Positions 9,410 through 20,973 are shown, counted from the first letter of the stretch. The stretch: DNA of 64,000 nt from Rhodophyticola sp. CCM32 (GCF_004751985.1 NZ_CP038492.1:930001-994000), one strand, 5' to 3'. The notes: generated from the sequence alone by a model not told the origin. Numbers and translations are program-made.

Positions 9410-10102
9410 ATGGAATCTGAGACGCTGAGTATTGCGCAGGAGGCGGATTTTACCCTTCTGGCACTTTTCTTTCGCGCCTCCATCACGGTGCAACTGGTGA
9501 TGGTGGCGCTGTTGGTGGCCTCTGTATGGGTCTGGGCGATCACTTTCTCGAAATATGCGCTCTATCGCAGGGCGCGGGGGAATGCGGCGGCGTTTGACGC
9601 GGCCTTCTGGTCGGGCGAACCGCTGGATGAGTTGTATGATCAGGTGGCCGACACCCCGCGCAGCGCGTCGGAACGGGTGTTCGTGGCGGGGATGACGGAA
9701 TGGCGGCGGTCGCTGCGCGATGACGGGGCGCTGATCCCCGGGGTGCAGCAGCGGGTGGACCGGTCCATGGATGTGGCCATCGCACGGGAGAATGAGCGCC
9801 TGACCTCGGGGCTCAATTTTCTGGCCACGACCGGGGCCACAGCGCCGTTTGTGGGGCTGTTCGGCACGGTCTGGGGCATCATGCGGTCGTTTCAGGAGAT
9901 CGCGATTTCCGGCAACACGTCGCTGGCGGTGGTGGCGCCCGGTATCGCCGAGGCGCTTCTGGCCACGGGGCTGGGGCTTCTGGCGGCGATCCCGGCGGTG
10001 ATTTTCTACAACAAGCTGTCCTCGGACGCGGATCGGCTGATCGGCGGCTATGAGGGGTTTGCCGATGAGTTTTCCACCCTTCTGTCGCGGCAGCTTGACT
10101 GA
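9410..10102 (+). CDS. tolQ: Tol-Pal inner-membrane protein TolQ
   Basis: 230 residues. TolQ is the proton-channel scaffold of the Tol-Pal machine, which constricts the outer membrane at division. Three membrane helices are visible: near residues 24-46 (VQLVMVALLVASVWVWAITF), ~140-160 (FLATTGATAPFVGLFGTVWG) and ~172-196 (VVAPGIAEALLATGLGLLAAIPAVIFYN). The last two are the conserved MotA/TolQ/ExbB region. AGGAA precedes the ATG. Its stop overlaps the tolR start (TGATG), the first link of a tolQRAB-pal-cpoB operon. The 110-base gap after ybgC probably holds the operon promoter. Confidence 0.95.
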   Translation: MESETLSIAQEADFTLLALFFRASITVQLVMVALLVASVWVWAITFSKYALYRRARGNAAAFDAAFWSGEPLDELYDQVADTPRSASERVFVAGMTEWRRSLRDDGALIPGVQQRVDRSMDVAIARENERLTSGLNFLATTGATAPFVGLFGTVWGIMRSFQEIAISGNTSLAVVAPGIAEALLATGLGLLAAIPAVIFYNKLSSDADRLIGGYEGFADEFSTLLSRQLD

Positions 10103-10578
10103 TGGGGGCCTCTGTTGCTGCAAAAGGGTCCGGTGGTCGGAGACGGGGCCGCAGGGGCGGTGGCCGGGCGCGCCCGATGTCGGAAATCAACGTCACACCC
10201 TTTGTGGATGTGATGCTGTGCCTGTTGATCATTTTCATGGTGGCCGCACCGCTGATGACGGTGGGGGTGCCGGTGGAACTGCCGGAAACCGCGGCGGAAG
10301 CTTTGCCAACCGCCGACGAGGAGCCGCTGTCGATCACGCTGGCCGCCGATGGGCGGGTGATGATCCAGACAACCGAGGTGACGCTGGCCGATCTGATCCC
10401 GCGCCTGCAGGCAATCGCGGCCGAGCGGGACAGCAATCAGGTTTTCCTGCGCGCCGATGGTGGCATTCCCTATGAACAGGTGATGCAGGTCATGGGGGCG
10501 CTGAACGCGGGCGGTTTCCGCGAGATCGGGCTGGTCACGGATGCCGGCGGCCCCGCGCTTGACGGGTCCGGGGGGTGA
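10102..10578 (+). CDS. tolR: Tol-Pal protein TolR
   Basis: 158 residues, ExbD/TolR family. A basic N-terminus (GSGGRRRGRRGGGRARPMSEI) precedes the motif INVTPFVDVMLCLLIIFM, in which the membrane-embedded aspartate (D36) is the proton-coupling residue shared with TolQ. The remaining ~105 residues are periplasmic. The N-terminal extension before MSEINVTPFVDV is longer than in E. coli, as is common in Rhodobacterales. Coupled to tolQ by TGATG and followed by tolA after 7 bases. Confidence 0.94.
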   Translation: MGASVAAKGSGGRRRGRRGGGRARPMSEINVTPFVDVMLCLLIIFMVAAPLMTVGVPVELPETAAEALPTADEEPLSITLAADGRVMIQTTEVTLADLIPRLQAIAAERDSNQVFLRADGGIPYEQVMQVMGALNAGGFREIGLVTDAGGPALDGSGG

Positions 10579-10585
10579 GGTGGCA

Positions 10586-11719
10586 ATGCGCCGGTCCCTT
10601 TACGCCTCGGCGGGTCTTCATCTGGGCATCCTGTTATGGATGGCCATTGGCGGGCTTGTGCGCACCAGCGACCCGGTGGAATTTCAGGTGACCGGCGTGT
10701 CGATCCTCAGCACGTCGGATTTCGAGGCATTGACCCAACAGCCGCAGGTGCCCGAGGTGGCCGAGGCGCCGCAGGCCCTGCAACCGACGCCCGAGGTTGA
10801 AACCGCCATCGCGCCCGAGGCTGAGGCGGCGCCGCCCGAGGTGGCGCAACCGGCGGAACCCACACCGCCCGAGGCGGAGGCCACGCCGGATGTCAGCGAG
10901 TTGGAAACACCCCAGGCCGAGGTCACCGATCAGGTCGCGGTCCTGCCCAGCCCGCCCCAGGGGGATCCGGCGGCGGCCCCGTCCGACACACCCACGCCGC
11001 AGGATATCCCGCGTGTCGCGCCACAGCCTGCGCCGATCCCGGAACCCGAGGTGGAGACCGCACCCGATGTGGTGGAGCAGCCCACCACAGATGCGCCGAC
11101 CGAGGCCCCAGCCGATGAGGTCACGCCCACCGCACCCGAAGCGGCCACAACCGAGATTGTGACGGAAGCAGAGGATCCATCCGCCGGAAATGCGGGGCCT
11201 GCGACCTCGGTGCGCCCCACATCCCGCCCGGATCGTCCGGCCCCGGTGGTGGAGACAGCCACCCCCGCACCCGAGGCGGTGACAGAGCCACCCGCCGAAG
11301 ACCCGCTGGCCGCGGCGATCGAGGCGGCCGTGGAAGAGGCCAATGAGCCCGCCACCCCGACAGAGGCCCCCGCCGCGCCCGCGCAACCCTCGGGCCCGCC
11401 GCTGACACGGGGGCAGGAGGACGGGTTTCGCCTGGCGGTGGGCAGTTGCTGGAATGTGGGCTCTCTGTCCAGCGAGGGGTTGCAGACCACCATCATCGTG
11501 GCCTTTGGCATGAACCGCGACGGCACACCGGCCAATGATACGATCCGCCTGCAAAGCATCGTGTCAGGCACCGAGGCTGGCGCCCAAAGCGCATTTGAGG
11601 CCGCCCGCCGCGCGATTATCCGTTGCGCCCGGAACGGCTATGACCTGCCGGAAGAAAGCTATGAATACTGGCGTGAGGTCGAAGCAGTGTTCAACCCTGA
11701 TGGTATGAGGCTGCGATGA
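10586..11719 (+). CDS. tolA: TolA-like envelope protein
   Basis: 377 residues from ATG 10586; GAGG at the end of tolR serves as ribosome site. One N-terminal helix anchors it ([19 protein letters not shown]). A ~230-residue region of low complexity, rich in Pro, Ala, Glu and Thr ([20 protein letters not shown] and similar), would span the periplasm in an extended form instead of the coiled coil of E. coli TolA. The last ~95 residues ([20 protein letters not shown] ... [17 protein letters not shown]) are the TolA/TonB C-terminal domain that meets TolB and Pal. Identity is firm from position and architecture, although the middle region is poorly conserved. Confidence 0.9.
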   Translation: MRRSLYASAGLHLGILLWMAIGGLVRTSDPVEFQVTGVSILSTSDFEALTQQPQVPEVAEAPQALQPTPEVETAIAPEAEAAPPEVAQPAEPTPPEAEATPDVSELETPQAEVTDQVAVLPSPPQGDPAAAPSDTPTPQDIPRVAPQPAPIPEPEVETAPDVVEQPTTDAPTEAPADEVTPTAPEAATTEIVTEAEDPSAGNAGPATSVRPTSRPDRPAPVVETATPAPEAVTEPPAEDPLAAAIEAAVEEANEPATPTEAPAAPAQPSGPPLTRGQEDGFRLAVGSCWNVGSLSSEGLQTTIIVAFGMNRDGTPANDTIRLQSIVSGTEAGAQSAFEAARRAIIRCARNGYDLPEESYEYWREVEAVFNPDGMRLR

Positions 11720-11762
11720 CCTGTCCGATGACATATTTACCCCCAGACGGAATGAGGTTGAG

Positions 11763-13103
11763 ATGACCCGTTTGCTGATCCCCCTGACTCTATTGGCCTT
11801 GTTGATTGCGGGGTTTTTCGCCCCCGCCATGGCACAGACCAGCCCCGGCCCTCTCAGGATTGAAATCACCGAAGGGGTCATTGAACCGCTTCCTTTCGCG
11901 GTGCCGGTTTTCATCGCTGAAAACGCGGCGGCCTCGGATGTGGCGCAGGATATCACCCGCGTGATCTCGGCCGATCTTCGTGGCACCGGCCTGTTCCGCG
12001 AAATCCCGGCCAGCGCCCATATCTCCACGATCACCAGCTTTGACAGCCCGGTGCAATATGCCGACTGGAAGGCGATCAACGCGCAGGCCCTGATCACCGG
12101 TTCGGTGGAGCAAACCGCCAATGGGGAACTAGTCGTCCGGTTCCGTCTGTTCGACGTGTTTTCCGATCAGCCCCTGGGGGAGGGGCTGCAATTTGTCGGC
12201 ACCCCGGAAAGCTGGCGGCGCATGGCCCATAATGTGGCCGATCAGGTCTATGAACGGATCACGGGCGAGGGCGGGTATTTCGATACGCGTGTGGCCTTCA
12301 TCTCGGAAGACGGGCCCAAGAATGCCCGTCTGAAACGCCTGGCCATCATGGATTACGACGGTGCGAATGTGCAGTACCTGACCGATAGCCGGAACATCGT
12401 GCTGGCGCCGCGCTTTTCGCCCAATGGCGACCGGGTGATCTATACCAGTTATGAAAGCGGGTTTCCCCGGGTCTATCTGATGGATGTCGCGACTGTGCAG
12501 AACCGCCCGCTGGATGCGTTGCCTGATACGATGTCGTTTGCGCCGCGTTTCTCCCCCGATGGCAATCGCGTGGTCTATTCCGAGGAAGCCGGCGGCAATA
12601 CCGATATCTATCTGCTTGATCTGAACTCGGGCCAGCGCACCCGCCTGACCGAAGCACCCTCGATCGAAACCGGCCCCAGCTTTTCGCCGGATGGTTCCCA
12701 GATCGTGTTCGAGTCCGACCGGTCGGGCCGCCAGCAGATCTATGTCATGCCTTCCAGCGGGGGGGAGGCGCGTCGGATCAGCCAGGGTGAGGTGGGCCGT
12801 TATGGCACGCCGGTCTGGTCGCCGCGCGGCGATCTGATTGCGTTCACCTTCCAGAATGCGGGCCGCTTCCATATCGGTGTGATGCGCACGGACGGGTCAG
12901 AGGAACGGTTGCTGACCGCCTCGTTCCTGGATGAGGGGCCGACCTGGGCGCCCAATGGTCGGGTGATCATGTTTACAAGGGAAACCGCCGGGGCGGATGG
13001 GGCGCCTGCGCTTTATTCGGTCGATATCTCGGGGCGGAACCTGCAACGGGTGGCGACACCGGGCATGGCGTCTGATCCGTCCTGGTCGCCATTGCTGCCT
13101 TAG
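11763..13103 (+). CDS. tolB: Tol-Pal periplasmic protein TolB
   Basis: 446 residues. A Sec signal peptide is clear ([21 protein letters not shown], cleavage before QTSPG). The N-terminal alpha/beta domain is followed by a beta-propeller built from repeated 'FSPDGxxIVYxS' blades ([54 protein letters not shown]). TolB is the soluble periplasmic partner that cycles between Pal and TolA. It follows tolA after 43 bases, with an additional in-frame-looking ATG cluster and a GAGG site just before the start. Confidence 0.96.
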   Translation: MTRLLIPLTLLALLIAGFFAPAMAQTSPGPLRIEITEGVIEPLPFAVPVFIAENAAASDVAQDITRVISADLRGTGLFREIPASAHISTITSFDSPVQYADWKAINAQALITGSVEQTANGELVVRFRLFDVFSDQPLGEGLQFVGTPESWRRMAHNVADQVYERITGEGGYFDTRVAFISEDGPKNARLKRLAIMDYDGANVQYLTDSRNIVLAPRFSPNGDRVIYTSYESGFPRVYLMDVATVQNRPLDALPDTMSFAPRFSPDGNRVVYSEEAGGNTDIYLLDLNSGQRTRLTEAPSIETGPSFSPDGSQIVFESDRSGRQQIYVMPSSGGEARRISQGEVGRYGTPVWSPRGDLIAFTFQNAGRFHIGVMRTDGSEERLLTASFLDEGPTWAPNGRVIMFTRETAGADGAPALYSVDISGRNLQRVATPGMASDPSWSPLLP

Positions 13104-13188
13104 GGCGGATGTGATTTGCACGAACGCCCGCCCATGTTACCCTGCGCGACAAAAGCGCAATTTATTTGAGGAATGAGGAAAGAGCATA

Positions 13189-13680
13189 ATGAAAATTCTG
13201 ACAAAAACGATCCTGCTGGTGGCGGCTCTCGGCCTGTCGGCCTGTGCCCAGGGCGGGTTGCGCGGCGGTAACGGCGCAGGTCTGAACGGCAATACGGGCG
13301 GGCAGGACCCGACCTCGCCTGCCTATTTCAACCAGACCATCGGAGACCGGGTACTGTTCGCGGTCGACGAATCAACGCTTTCCCCGGCATCCCAGTCAGT
13401 GCTGGACGGTCAGGCGCAATGGTTGCAAAGCAACAGCGAATATACCGCGCTGATCGAAGGCCATGCGGATGAGCAGGGCACCCGTGAATATAACCTTGCC
13501 CTGGGGGCCCGCCGGGCCAATGCGGTTGAGGAATACCTGATCAGCCGGGGCGTTGCCGCCAACCGCCTGCGGACCATCAGCTATGGCAAGGAACGCCCGC
13601 TGGAGATCTGCTCGGACGAAAGCTGCTACATGCAGAACCGCCGTGCGGTGACGGTGATTGCTGCCGGTGCGGGGGTCTGA
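13189..13680 (+). CDS. pal: Peptidoglycan-associated lipoprotein Pal
   Basis: 163 residues. The lipobox LSAC places the lipidated cysteine at residue 19, and the next residues (AQ) favour outer-membrane sorting. After a glycine/asparagine linker comes the OmpA-like peptidoglycan-binding domain, with GHADEQGTREYNLALGARRANAV and YGKERPLEICSDESCYMQNRRAV. Pal links the outer membrane to the cell wall and is the docking target of TolB. It is followed after 6 bases by cpoB. GAGGAA-type ribosome sites lie just upstream of the ATG. Confidence 0.96.
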   Translation: MKILTKTILLVAALGLSACAQGGLRGGNGAGLNGNTGGQDPTSPAYFNQTIGDRVLFAVDESTLSPASQSVLDGQAQWLQSNSEYTALIEGHADEQGTREYNLALGARRANAVEEYLISRGVAANRLRTISYGKERPLEICSDESCYMQNRRAVTVIAAGAGV

Positions 13681-13686
13681 CCGAAG

Positions 13687-14508
13687 ATGCTGCGCGCGCT
13701 GGCCCTGTCTGTTGCCCTGATCCTGCCCGTGACCGCCACGGCGCAGGATCAGACCCAAACCCTGGCTGACATCCGTCAGGAACTGTCGGTTCTCTTTGTC
13801 GAATTGCAACGCCTGCGGGGGGAGTTGAACACAACCTCCGGCGCGACCGGCACCGGGGCAGAGGGCGGGCCGCTGCAACGGCTGGATGCGATCGAGGCCG
13901 AATTGCGCCGGATGACCAGCCTGACCGAAGAATTGCAGTTGAGGATTGATCGGGTTGTCCGGGATGGCACCAACCGTGTTGGCGATCTGGAATTCCGCCT
14001 TTGTGAGCTGGAAGCGGAATGCGACATTGCCGATCTGGGCGATACACCCAGCCTTGGCGGTGAAGAACCCGCAGGGTCAGGCCCGGTGACCCCTGTTGTG
14101 CCCTCTACCGGCGGCGCGGCTTTGGCCGTGGGGGAGCAGACGGATTTCGACCGGGCGCAAGCCGCCTTTGATGCAGGGGATTACCCCGAGGCCGCGCAGC
14201 TTTTCGCCGCCTTCACACAAACCTATCCCGGCGGCCCGTTGAGTGCCGAGGCGCATTTTCTGCGCGGCGAGGCCGAGGCCGCACAAAGCAACTGGAGTGC
14301 TGCGGCACGGGCCTATCTGGACAGTTTTTCCGGCGCGCCGGACGCACCGCGCGCACCGGAAAGCCTGACCAAACTGGGCACCAGTCTGGGCCAGTTGGGC
14401 CAGAGCGAAGAAGCCTGCCTGACCCTGGCCGAGGTTGAACTGCGCTACCCGTCCTCGCAGGCGGTCACGGATGCCCGCGCGGCGATGGCCAGCCTTGGCT
14501 GCTCTTGA
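13687..14508 (+). CDS. cpoB: Cell division coordinator CpoB (YbgF)
   Basis: 273 residues. Signal peptide at 1-20 (LRALALSVALILPVTATAQD). Residues ~25-100 form a coiled coil (LADIRQELSVLFVELQRLRG, DAIEAELRRMTSLTEELQLR), interrupted by a Gly/Thr/Ala loop. The last ~125 residues are TPR repeats (FDRAQAAFDAGDYPEAAQLF, AHFLRGEAEAAQSNWSAAAR). CpoB couples Tol-Pal to peptidoglycan synthesis at the septum. It completes the tol-pal operon, and its stop overlaps the tilS start. Confidence 0.92.
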   Translation: MLRALALSVALILPVTATAQDQTQTLADIRQELSVLFVELQRLRGELNTTSGATGTGAEGGPLQRLDAIEAELRRMTSLTEELQLRIDRVVRDGTNRVGDLEFRLCELEAECDIADLGDTPSLGGEEPAGSGPVTPVVPSTGGAALAVGEQTDFDRAQAAFDAGDYPEAAQLFAAFTQTYPGGPLSAEAHFLRGEAEAAQSNWSAAARAYLDSFSGAPDAPRAPESLTKLGTSLGQLGQSEEACLTLAEVELRYPSSQAVTDARAAMASLGCS

Positions 14509-15773
14509 CCCCCGAAAGCCGTTTCGCCGCAACGCTTGACCGGCTTCTGCCGGAGACCCCTGTGGGCTGCATCGGGGTTGCGGTGTCCGGCGGCGGCGAT
14601 TCTTTGGCGCTGCTGATGCTGACCATGGGCTGGGCCCGGGCCCGGGGGCCTGATGTTGTTCCGCAGATTCAGGCAATCACCGTCGACCATGGCCTGCGCA
14701 AGGATAGCGGGGCCGAAGCCGCATGGGTTGCTGCCCGGGCCGCTGAGCTTGGCGCGGATCACGTAACACTGCGCTGGCAGGGCTGGGACGGGCAGGGCAA
14801 CCTTCAGGCAGAGGCCCGCGCGGCCCGGTATCGACTGATGGGGGACTGGGCCCGGGCCGAGCGGCCGGATATGCCGGTCATCCTTCTGGGTCATACACGC
14901 GACGATCTGGCCGAAACCTTTCTGATGCGGCTTGCCCGAGGCTCGGGCGTTGATGGGCTGGCCGCGATGGCAGAAACCAGTGACAGCGATGGGGTCAGGT
15001 TTCTAAGGCCGCTTCTGTCGGAACGGCGCAAAGCCCTTCGGGACGTCCTTAACGACAAGGGGCTCACCTGGCTTGACGATCCCTCCAACGACGATCCGAA
15101 ATTTGACCGGATCAGGGTTCGGCAGGCCCTTGATCTGCTTGGACCTCTTGGCGTGACAGCCGACCGGCTGGCAGACACCGCCTGCCATATGTCCCGCGCC
15201 CGCGCAGGGCTGGAAGCCCATGCCGCAGACACCGCCACCCGCATCGTGACCGAGCCACTGCCCGGTGTGATCCTGTTCGACCGCCCGGCTTTCGCGGCCA
15301 CGGATCGTGAAACCCAGCTTCGCCTGCTGGCCCATGGGCTGCAACGCCTGGCCTCTGCCGCCTACCGCCCGCGGTTGAAATCGCTGGAAACGGCCCTTGA
15401 TGATGCGCTGACCGGCAAGGGCAGCACTTTGCATGGCGGGCACATCCTGGCCACCGGCACCGATATCCTTGTGACCCGGGAACATGCCGCTGTGGCGGAT
15501 CTGGAGGTTCCCGCCGATGGCCATGCCAAATGGGACAGCCGCTGGCAGGTGCGCGGCACCCGTCTGCAGGGCTGCACCATTCGCGCGCTTGGGGCTGCCG
15601 GGGCCAGCAAAATCGACCGCCCGCCCGGCCTGCCCCATGCGGCGCTCATATCATATCCGGGGGTCTGGAGCGCAGAGACCCTTGTCGCGGCGCCAAACCT
15701 CTGGCATGGGGCGCTGTGTCAGGCGATCTATGCGCCGCAAGCGGGGTTCCACCGAACCATATTACCGCATTGA
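14505..15773 (+). CDS. tilS: tRNA(Ile)-lysidine synthase
   Basis: 422 residues. TilS converts cytidine 34 of the CAU-anticodon tRNA-Ile to lysidine, using ATP and lysine. The PP-loop ATP-binding motif SGGGDS lies at 28-33, and the downstream HTRDDLAETFLMRLARGSGVDGL segment is the typical TilS helix. The start is taken as TTG 14505, which overlaps the cpoB stop by three bases and leaves the PP-loop at the usual distance; no ATG lies between. In Rhodobacterales tilS and ftsH commonly follow the tol-pal genes, as here. Confidence 0.92.
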   Translation: MTPESRFAATLDRLLPETPVGCIGVAVSGGGDSLALLMLTMGWARARGPDVVPQIQAITVDHGLRKDSGAEAAWVAARAAELGADHVTLRWQGWDGQGNLQAEARAARYRLMGDWARAERPDMPVILLGHTRDDLAETFLMRLARGSGVDGLAAMAETSDSDGVRFLRPLLSERRKALRDVLNDKGLTWLDDPSNDDPKFDRIRVRQALDLLGPLGVTADRLADTACHMSRARAGLEAHAADTATRIVTEPLPGVILFDRPAFAATDRETQLRLLAHGLQRLASAAYRPRLKSLETALDDALTGKGSTLHGGHILATGTDILVTREHAAVADLEVPADGHAKWDSRWQVRGTRLQGCTIRALGAAGASKIDRPPGLPHAALISYPGVWSAETLVAAPNLWHGALCQAIYAPQAGFHRTILPH

Positions 15774-15850
15774 AGTTGATGAATGCGTGGCTATCTTACT
15801 GAGATGTGCCTGCGTGGGCCTTCCCCGGCGCTGATTTGAGGAGAATTCTT

Positions 15851-17764
<1,914 letters not shown>

Positions 17765-17793
17765 AGCAGAATAAACGATTTTTCTGTCAGATA

Positions 17794-17826
17794 TTTTGCG
17801 GTGTCAGTTTCACTGAAGCCGCAAAA
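17794..17826. terminator. Long hairpin after ftsH, likely bidirectional terminator
   Basis: TTTTGCGG pairs with CCGCAAAA, and inside it TCAGT pairs with ACTGA around a three-base loop, giving a nearly continuous stem. It lies between ftsH and a convergent 26-codon ORF. T-run after the stem is short. Confidence 0.65.
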
Positions 17827-17830
17827 GACA

Positions 17831-17911
17831 TCACACCATCAGCGCCACGATCAGGCCCAAAGCCATCCCGGTTAAAAACCCGCCATACATCAGAACCATT
17901 GGTGCAGACAT
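17831..17911 (-). CDS. 26-residue putative membrane peptide
   Basis: An ORF below usual length cut-offs. It encodes a peptide starting MSAPMVLMYGGFLTGMALGL and ending in VALMV; essentially the whole length is one hydrophobic helix with a GxxxG-like GGFLTGMALG face. AAGGAG lies 7 bases before the ATG at 17911, a strong ribosome site. Two further in-frame ATG codons exist upstream or inside, but this one has the best spacing. It ends just before the long hairpin that also follows ftsH. No family is recognised; by size it resembles regulatory small proteins that sit beside membrane complexes. Expression is unproven. Confidence 0.5.
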   Translation of the reverse strand: MSAPMVLMYGGFLTGMALGLIVALMV

Positions 17912-18060
17912 TTCCATTCTCCTTCAGCCGTTTCTGTAAGAACGTCTGAGCGGGGAAAGGGTTCAAATAATCTGCGGTTCGCTTTGCTGAAGCCTGCCCT
18001 CACGCAGGCAAAACCGATGCGGGTCTGCCCGGAAAAGGGCAGGGTCCACGGCCCTGCCGG

Positions 18061-19506
18061 CTATCTGCGCGTTGCATCTGCCAGATGGCGCACGAAGCCC
18101 TGGGTTTTTCGTGCCGCCTCGATCCGCCATGTCAGGATTTCCTTTTCAAGGCGCAATCTGACATCCTGATATTCCGGGTCATGCCAAAGCGACACACGCT
18201 CGCCCGGGTCATCCTCCAGATTGAACAACTGGCCATCCTCGTGATCGACGAAATGCACCAGTTTCCAGGGCCCCTCACGCACCATCGTCATGAAATTGGT
18301 GCCATTCAGCAGCCCGTCATCGGCGGCTTCGGTAAAGACGCGGGGGCGGTCAACATCGCGCTCCCGAAATACCACATCATAGAGTGATTGCGCTTCCATC
18401 CAGTCTGGTACGTCACAGCCTGCAATCTCCAGAATGGTGGGGCCGAAATCCATCAGCGACACAAGTTCAGGCACCTTCACCCCGCCGGAGATCCTGCCGG
18501 GCCAGCACATGACCGCCGGCACATGAACGCTTTGTTCATACATGTTCCATTTCTGCGAATGGCCGTGATCATTCAGGCAATCGCCATGGTCTGTTGTGAA
18601 GATGATGACCGTATTGTCCAGCACATCCATGGCCTTCAGCTTTGCCACGATCTGGCCGACCTGTGTGTCGATCATCGTCATATTGGCATAGTAATACTGC
18701 CGTTGCCGGTACATTTGCTCATCTGTGGGATTTTCCAGATGAACCACGGCGTCATGAGCATGCAGCGTGTGGTTTTTGCGCAATTGACGCAGCGGCGCAG
18801 GCTGCGTGTCCAGATCATAATCGCGGATCGGTTTGGGCAGGTCGCGGCCCTCATATAGGTCGACATAACCTTGCGTCGGATCATAGGGCGGGTGCGGCCC
18901 CGGAAACCCGATCTGCAGAAAGAACGGTTTGTCGCCGCGGAAGCGATCCAGCCACCAGCAGGCGGTTTCGCCCACAAACACATCCGGGTGCAGATCCTCA
19001 TCCTGTTCCCAGATGAAGGCGCCAAGCCGTTCCTCATAATCCGGCAGATCCGGGTAATGGACATATCGCGAGGGTTTATAGGCCTTGCGCGCCTGAAGCG
19101 CCTTGTCCCAATTGTCGAGGAAGAAGGGCAGCCCGGGATGATCACGATCCTTGTTTTCGACAACATGACGTTCGTGGAACCCAAAGGATGCCTCCATCGG
19201 GCAGGTATGCATCTTGCCGACATTCACGCAGTGATAGCCTGTATCGGCCAGCGCGCCGACCCAGGAATAATTCCAGGGTTCATCATTGCGGAACACGCCG
19301 TTTGTGTGCGGATAAGTGCCGGAGAACAGCGAGGCGCGGGACGGGGAACAGACCGGCGCCGTAACATACATGTTTTCAAAGACCGCGCCCTGATGCACCA
19401 GCGCATCCAGATGCGGGGTGGTCATGTGGTCAAAGCCATTGGCCGCGATCGTATCCAGCCTTTGCTGATCGGTGATGATGAAAACAATGTTTGGTTTGTC
19501 GGTCAT
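18061..19506 (-). CDS. Sulfatase (formylglycine-dependent)
   Basis: 481 residues from ATG 19506 (MTDKPNIVFIITDQQRLDTI). The alkaline-phosphatase-like fold begins with the metal-binding TDQQ. The sulfatase signature CSPSRASLFSGTYPH places the cysteine that becomes formylglycine at residue 53, and a second metal site is seen in TTDHGDCLNDHG. A separate anaerobic or FGE-type maturase is needed but is not in this window. There is no signal peptide, so the enzyme is probably cytoplasmic. Substrate unknown; a sugar or choline-type sulfate ester is likely. An upstream frame extension (to 19590) lacks a ribosome site. It is divergent from a glycoside hydrolase gene, suggesting joint use of a sulfated carbohydrate. 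Confidence 0.88.
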   Translation of the reverse strand: MTDKPNIVFIITDQQRLDTIAANGFDHMTTPHLDALVHQGAVFENMYVTAPVCSPSRASLFSGTYPHTNGVFRNDEPWNYSWVGALADTGYHCVNVGKMHTCPMEASFGFHERHVVENKDRDHPGLPFFLDNWDKALQARKAYKPSRYVHYPDLPDYEERLGAFIWEQDEDLHPDVFVGETACWWLDRFRGDKPFFLQIGFPGPHPPYDPTQGYVDLYEGRDLPKPIRDYDLDTQPAPLRQLRKNHTLHAHDAVVHLENPTDEQMYRQRQYYYANMTMIDTQVGQIVAKLKAMDVLDNTVIIFTTDHGDCLNDHGHSQKWNMYEQSVHVPAVMCWPGRISGGVKVPELVSLMDFGPTILEIAGCDVPDWMEAQSLYDVVFRERDVDRPRVFTEAADDGLLNGTNFMTMVREGPWKLVHFVDHEDGQLFNLEDDPGERVSLWHDPEYQDVRLRLEKEILTWRIEAARKTQGFVRHLADATRR

Positions 19507-19866
19507 GCAAAAGCTTCCAGTCGCCGCAACGATCACGTCATTTCCAGACCGGATGCGAGGTTCTAATGTTCCAGATGCCGCATCTTTCACAGGCGGTCAC
19601 ATCTGTGCAAGGGGGTGGTGGCGGATTGGGCGTTCGGCTTTGCAGCCCCCCGCCTGTAACCTGAACCATGACGTATCGCCAATGTGCCCCAGAGCGCCGA
19701 AGGCGGGGCAGGGTATTGGGGAGGCAGGGTCAAGGCGGGGTGCTGTAGGCCTCAGTTTTGCCTTGCACTTTTCGGGGCAGACTTGCAGCTTCGCCACAAT
19801 GAATTGCCCCCATACGCGACCGATCTGACAGGTCGGGTTGGACACAGATAATCAGGAAGAGTTTAT
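19507..19866. other. Divergent intergenic region, sulfatase / glycoside hydrolase
   Basis: No gene is supported. It must carry the promoters of the two divergent genes and contains copy A of a ~90 bp dispersed repeat (19660-19748). Confidence 0.5.
19660..19748 (+). repeat. ~90 bp dispersed repeat, copy A
   Basis: Shares CCATGACGTATCGCCAATGT, GCAGGGTATTGGGG and CAAGGCGGGGTGCTGTAG, in the same order and spacing, with copy B at 21058-21147; overall about 85% of bases match by eye. The two copies flank the glycoside hydrolase gene in direct orientation. Confidence 0.75.
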
Positions 19867-20973
19867 ATGACAGTTTTGGAGACGAACCGCTGGTCTGCTG
19901 ATCGGGTAAATGCCTGGTATGATGCCCAGGACTGGCCCTGCGGGTTCAATTACATGCCAAGTACAGCGGTGAATTTCGCCGATATGTGGCATGCTGAAAC
20001 ATTTGATGCGGATCGCATCGCGACAGAGATGGGCTGGGCCGAGGCCATTGGCTATAATTCGGCGCGGGTGAATATCCAGTTCATTCAGTGGAAGACAGAC
20101 CCGAAAGGGGTACTTGCGCGGGTAGATCGCTTTATGGACATCGCCGCGAAACATGGCGTTTCAACGGTTCTGTGCCTGTTCGACGATTGCGGGTTTTCCG
20201 GGGTGGAACCAACTGCCGGGGTGCAGCCGGACCCGGTACCAGATAAACATAACAGTCGCGCGCTTGCCAGCCCCGGGCGCGATGCGGTGCTGGATGAGAC
20301 CCAATGGCCGGATTATCTGGATTATGTGAAAGACGTGGTCACGACCTTTGCCGATGACCCGCGTATTCTGTTCTGGGATCTGTATAACGAGCCCGGCAAT
20401 GACAGTATTTTTCTGACTGATGTGACCGAAGACCGGTATAGCGATGCGCTTTGGGCCAAATCCTTTGCCCTATGCAAGAAGGTCTTTGCCGAGGCACGTG
20501 CGATCAACCCCAGCCAGCCGGTCACATCGGCGGCCTGGATGCTGGAGCATGCCTGGGAAAACGAAGAAGGCATCGGCACGGCCTATCAGAACGAGATTGA
20601 CCAGTTCCTTCTGGATGCGTCTGATATCATCAGCTTCCATGCCTATTGCCCGCTTCCCTGGTTCACCAAAATCATCGGAACCCTGCAGGAATTCGGTCGG
20701 CCCATCATGTGTACCGAATGGCTGGCACGCCCCGCTGGCAGCATCATGTCGGAACAATTGCCGCTGATGCATGACCACCGGATCGGTGCCTATCAATGGG
20801 GTTTTGTGAACGGGCGCAGCCAGACAAATATCCCCTGGCCGAACCTGAAAGCGAAAATCCGGAATTTCGACGCGACGACAAGCCCCTGGTTCCATGATGT
20901 CCTGCGTGAAGACGGGTCACCCTATGATGCGCATGAAATGGAATTGGTAAGCAGGCTGACATCAAAAAGCTGA
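19867..20973 (+). CDS. Glycoside hydrolase, clan GH-A (GH5-like)
   Basis: 368 residues, a (beta/alpha)8-barrel hydrolase. The putative acid/base is E175 in FWDLYNEPGN and the nucleophile E284 in MCTEWLARP, spaced as in clan GH-A. Other barrel landmarks are RVNIQFIQW and HAYCPLPWF. There is no signal peptide, so it would act on oligosaccharides inside the cell. The exact family (GH5 or a relative) and substrate cannot be set without a search. The gene is flanked by two direct repeats and next to an IS110 remnant, and is divergent from a sulfatase, so it looks like an acquired carbohydrate-use patch. Confidence 0.8.
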   Translation: MTVLETNRWSADRVNAWYDAQDWPCGFNYMPSTAVNFADMWHAETFDADRIATEMGWAEAIGYNSARVNIQFIQWKTDPKGVLARVDRFMDIAAKHGVSTVLCLFDDCGFSGVEPTAGVQPDPVPDKHNSRALASPGRDAVLDETQWPDYLDYVKDVVTTFADDPRILFWDLYNEPGNDSIFLTDVTEDRYSDALWAKSFALCKKVFAEARAINPSQPVTSAAWMLEHAWENEEGIGTAYQNEIDQFLLDASDIISFHAYCPLPWFTKIIGTLQEFGRPIMCTEWLARPAGSIMSEQLPLMHDHRIGAYQWGFVNGRSQTNIPWPNLKAKIRNFDATTSPWFHDVLREDGSPYDAHEMELVSRLTSKS

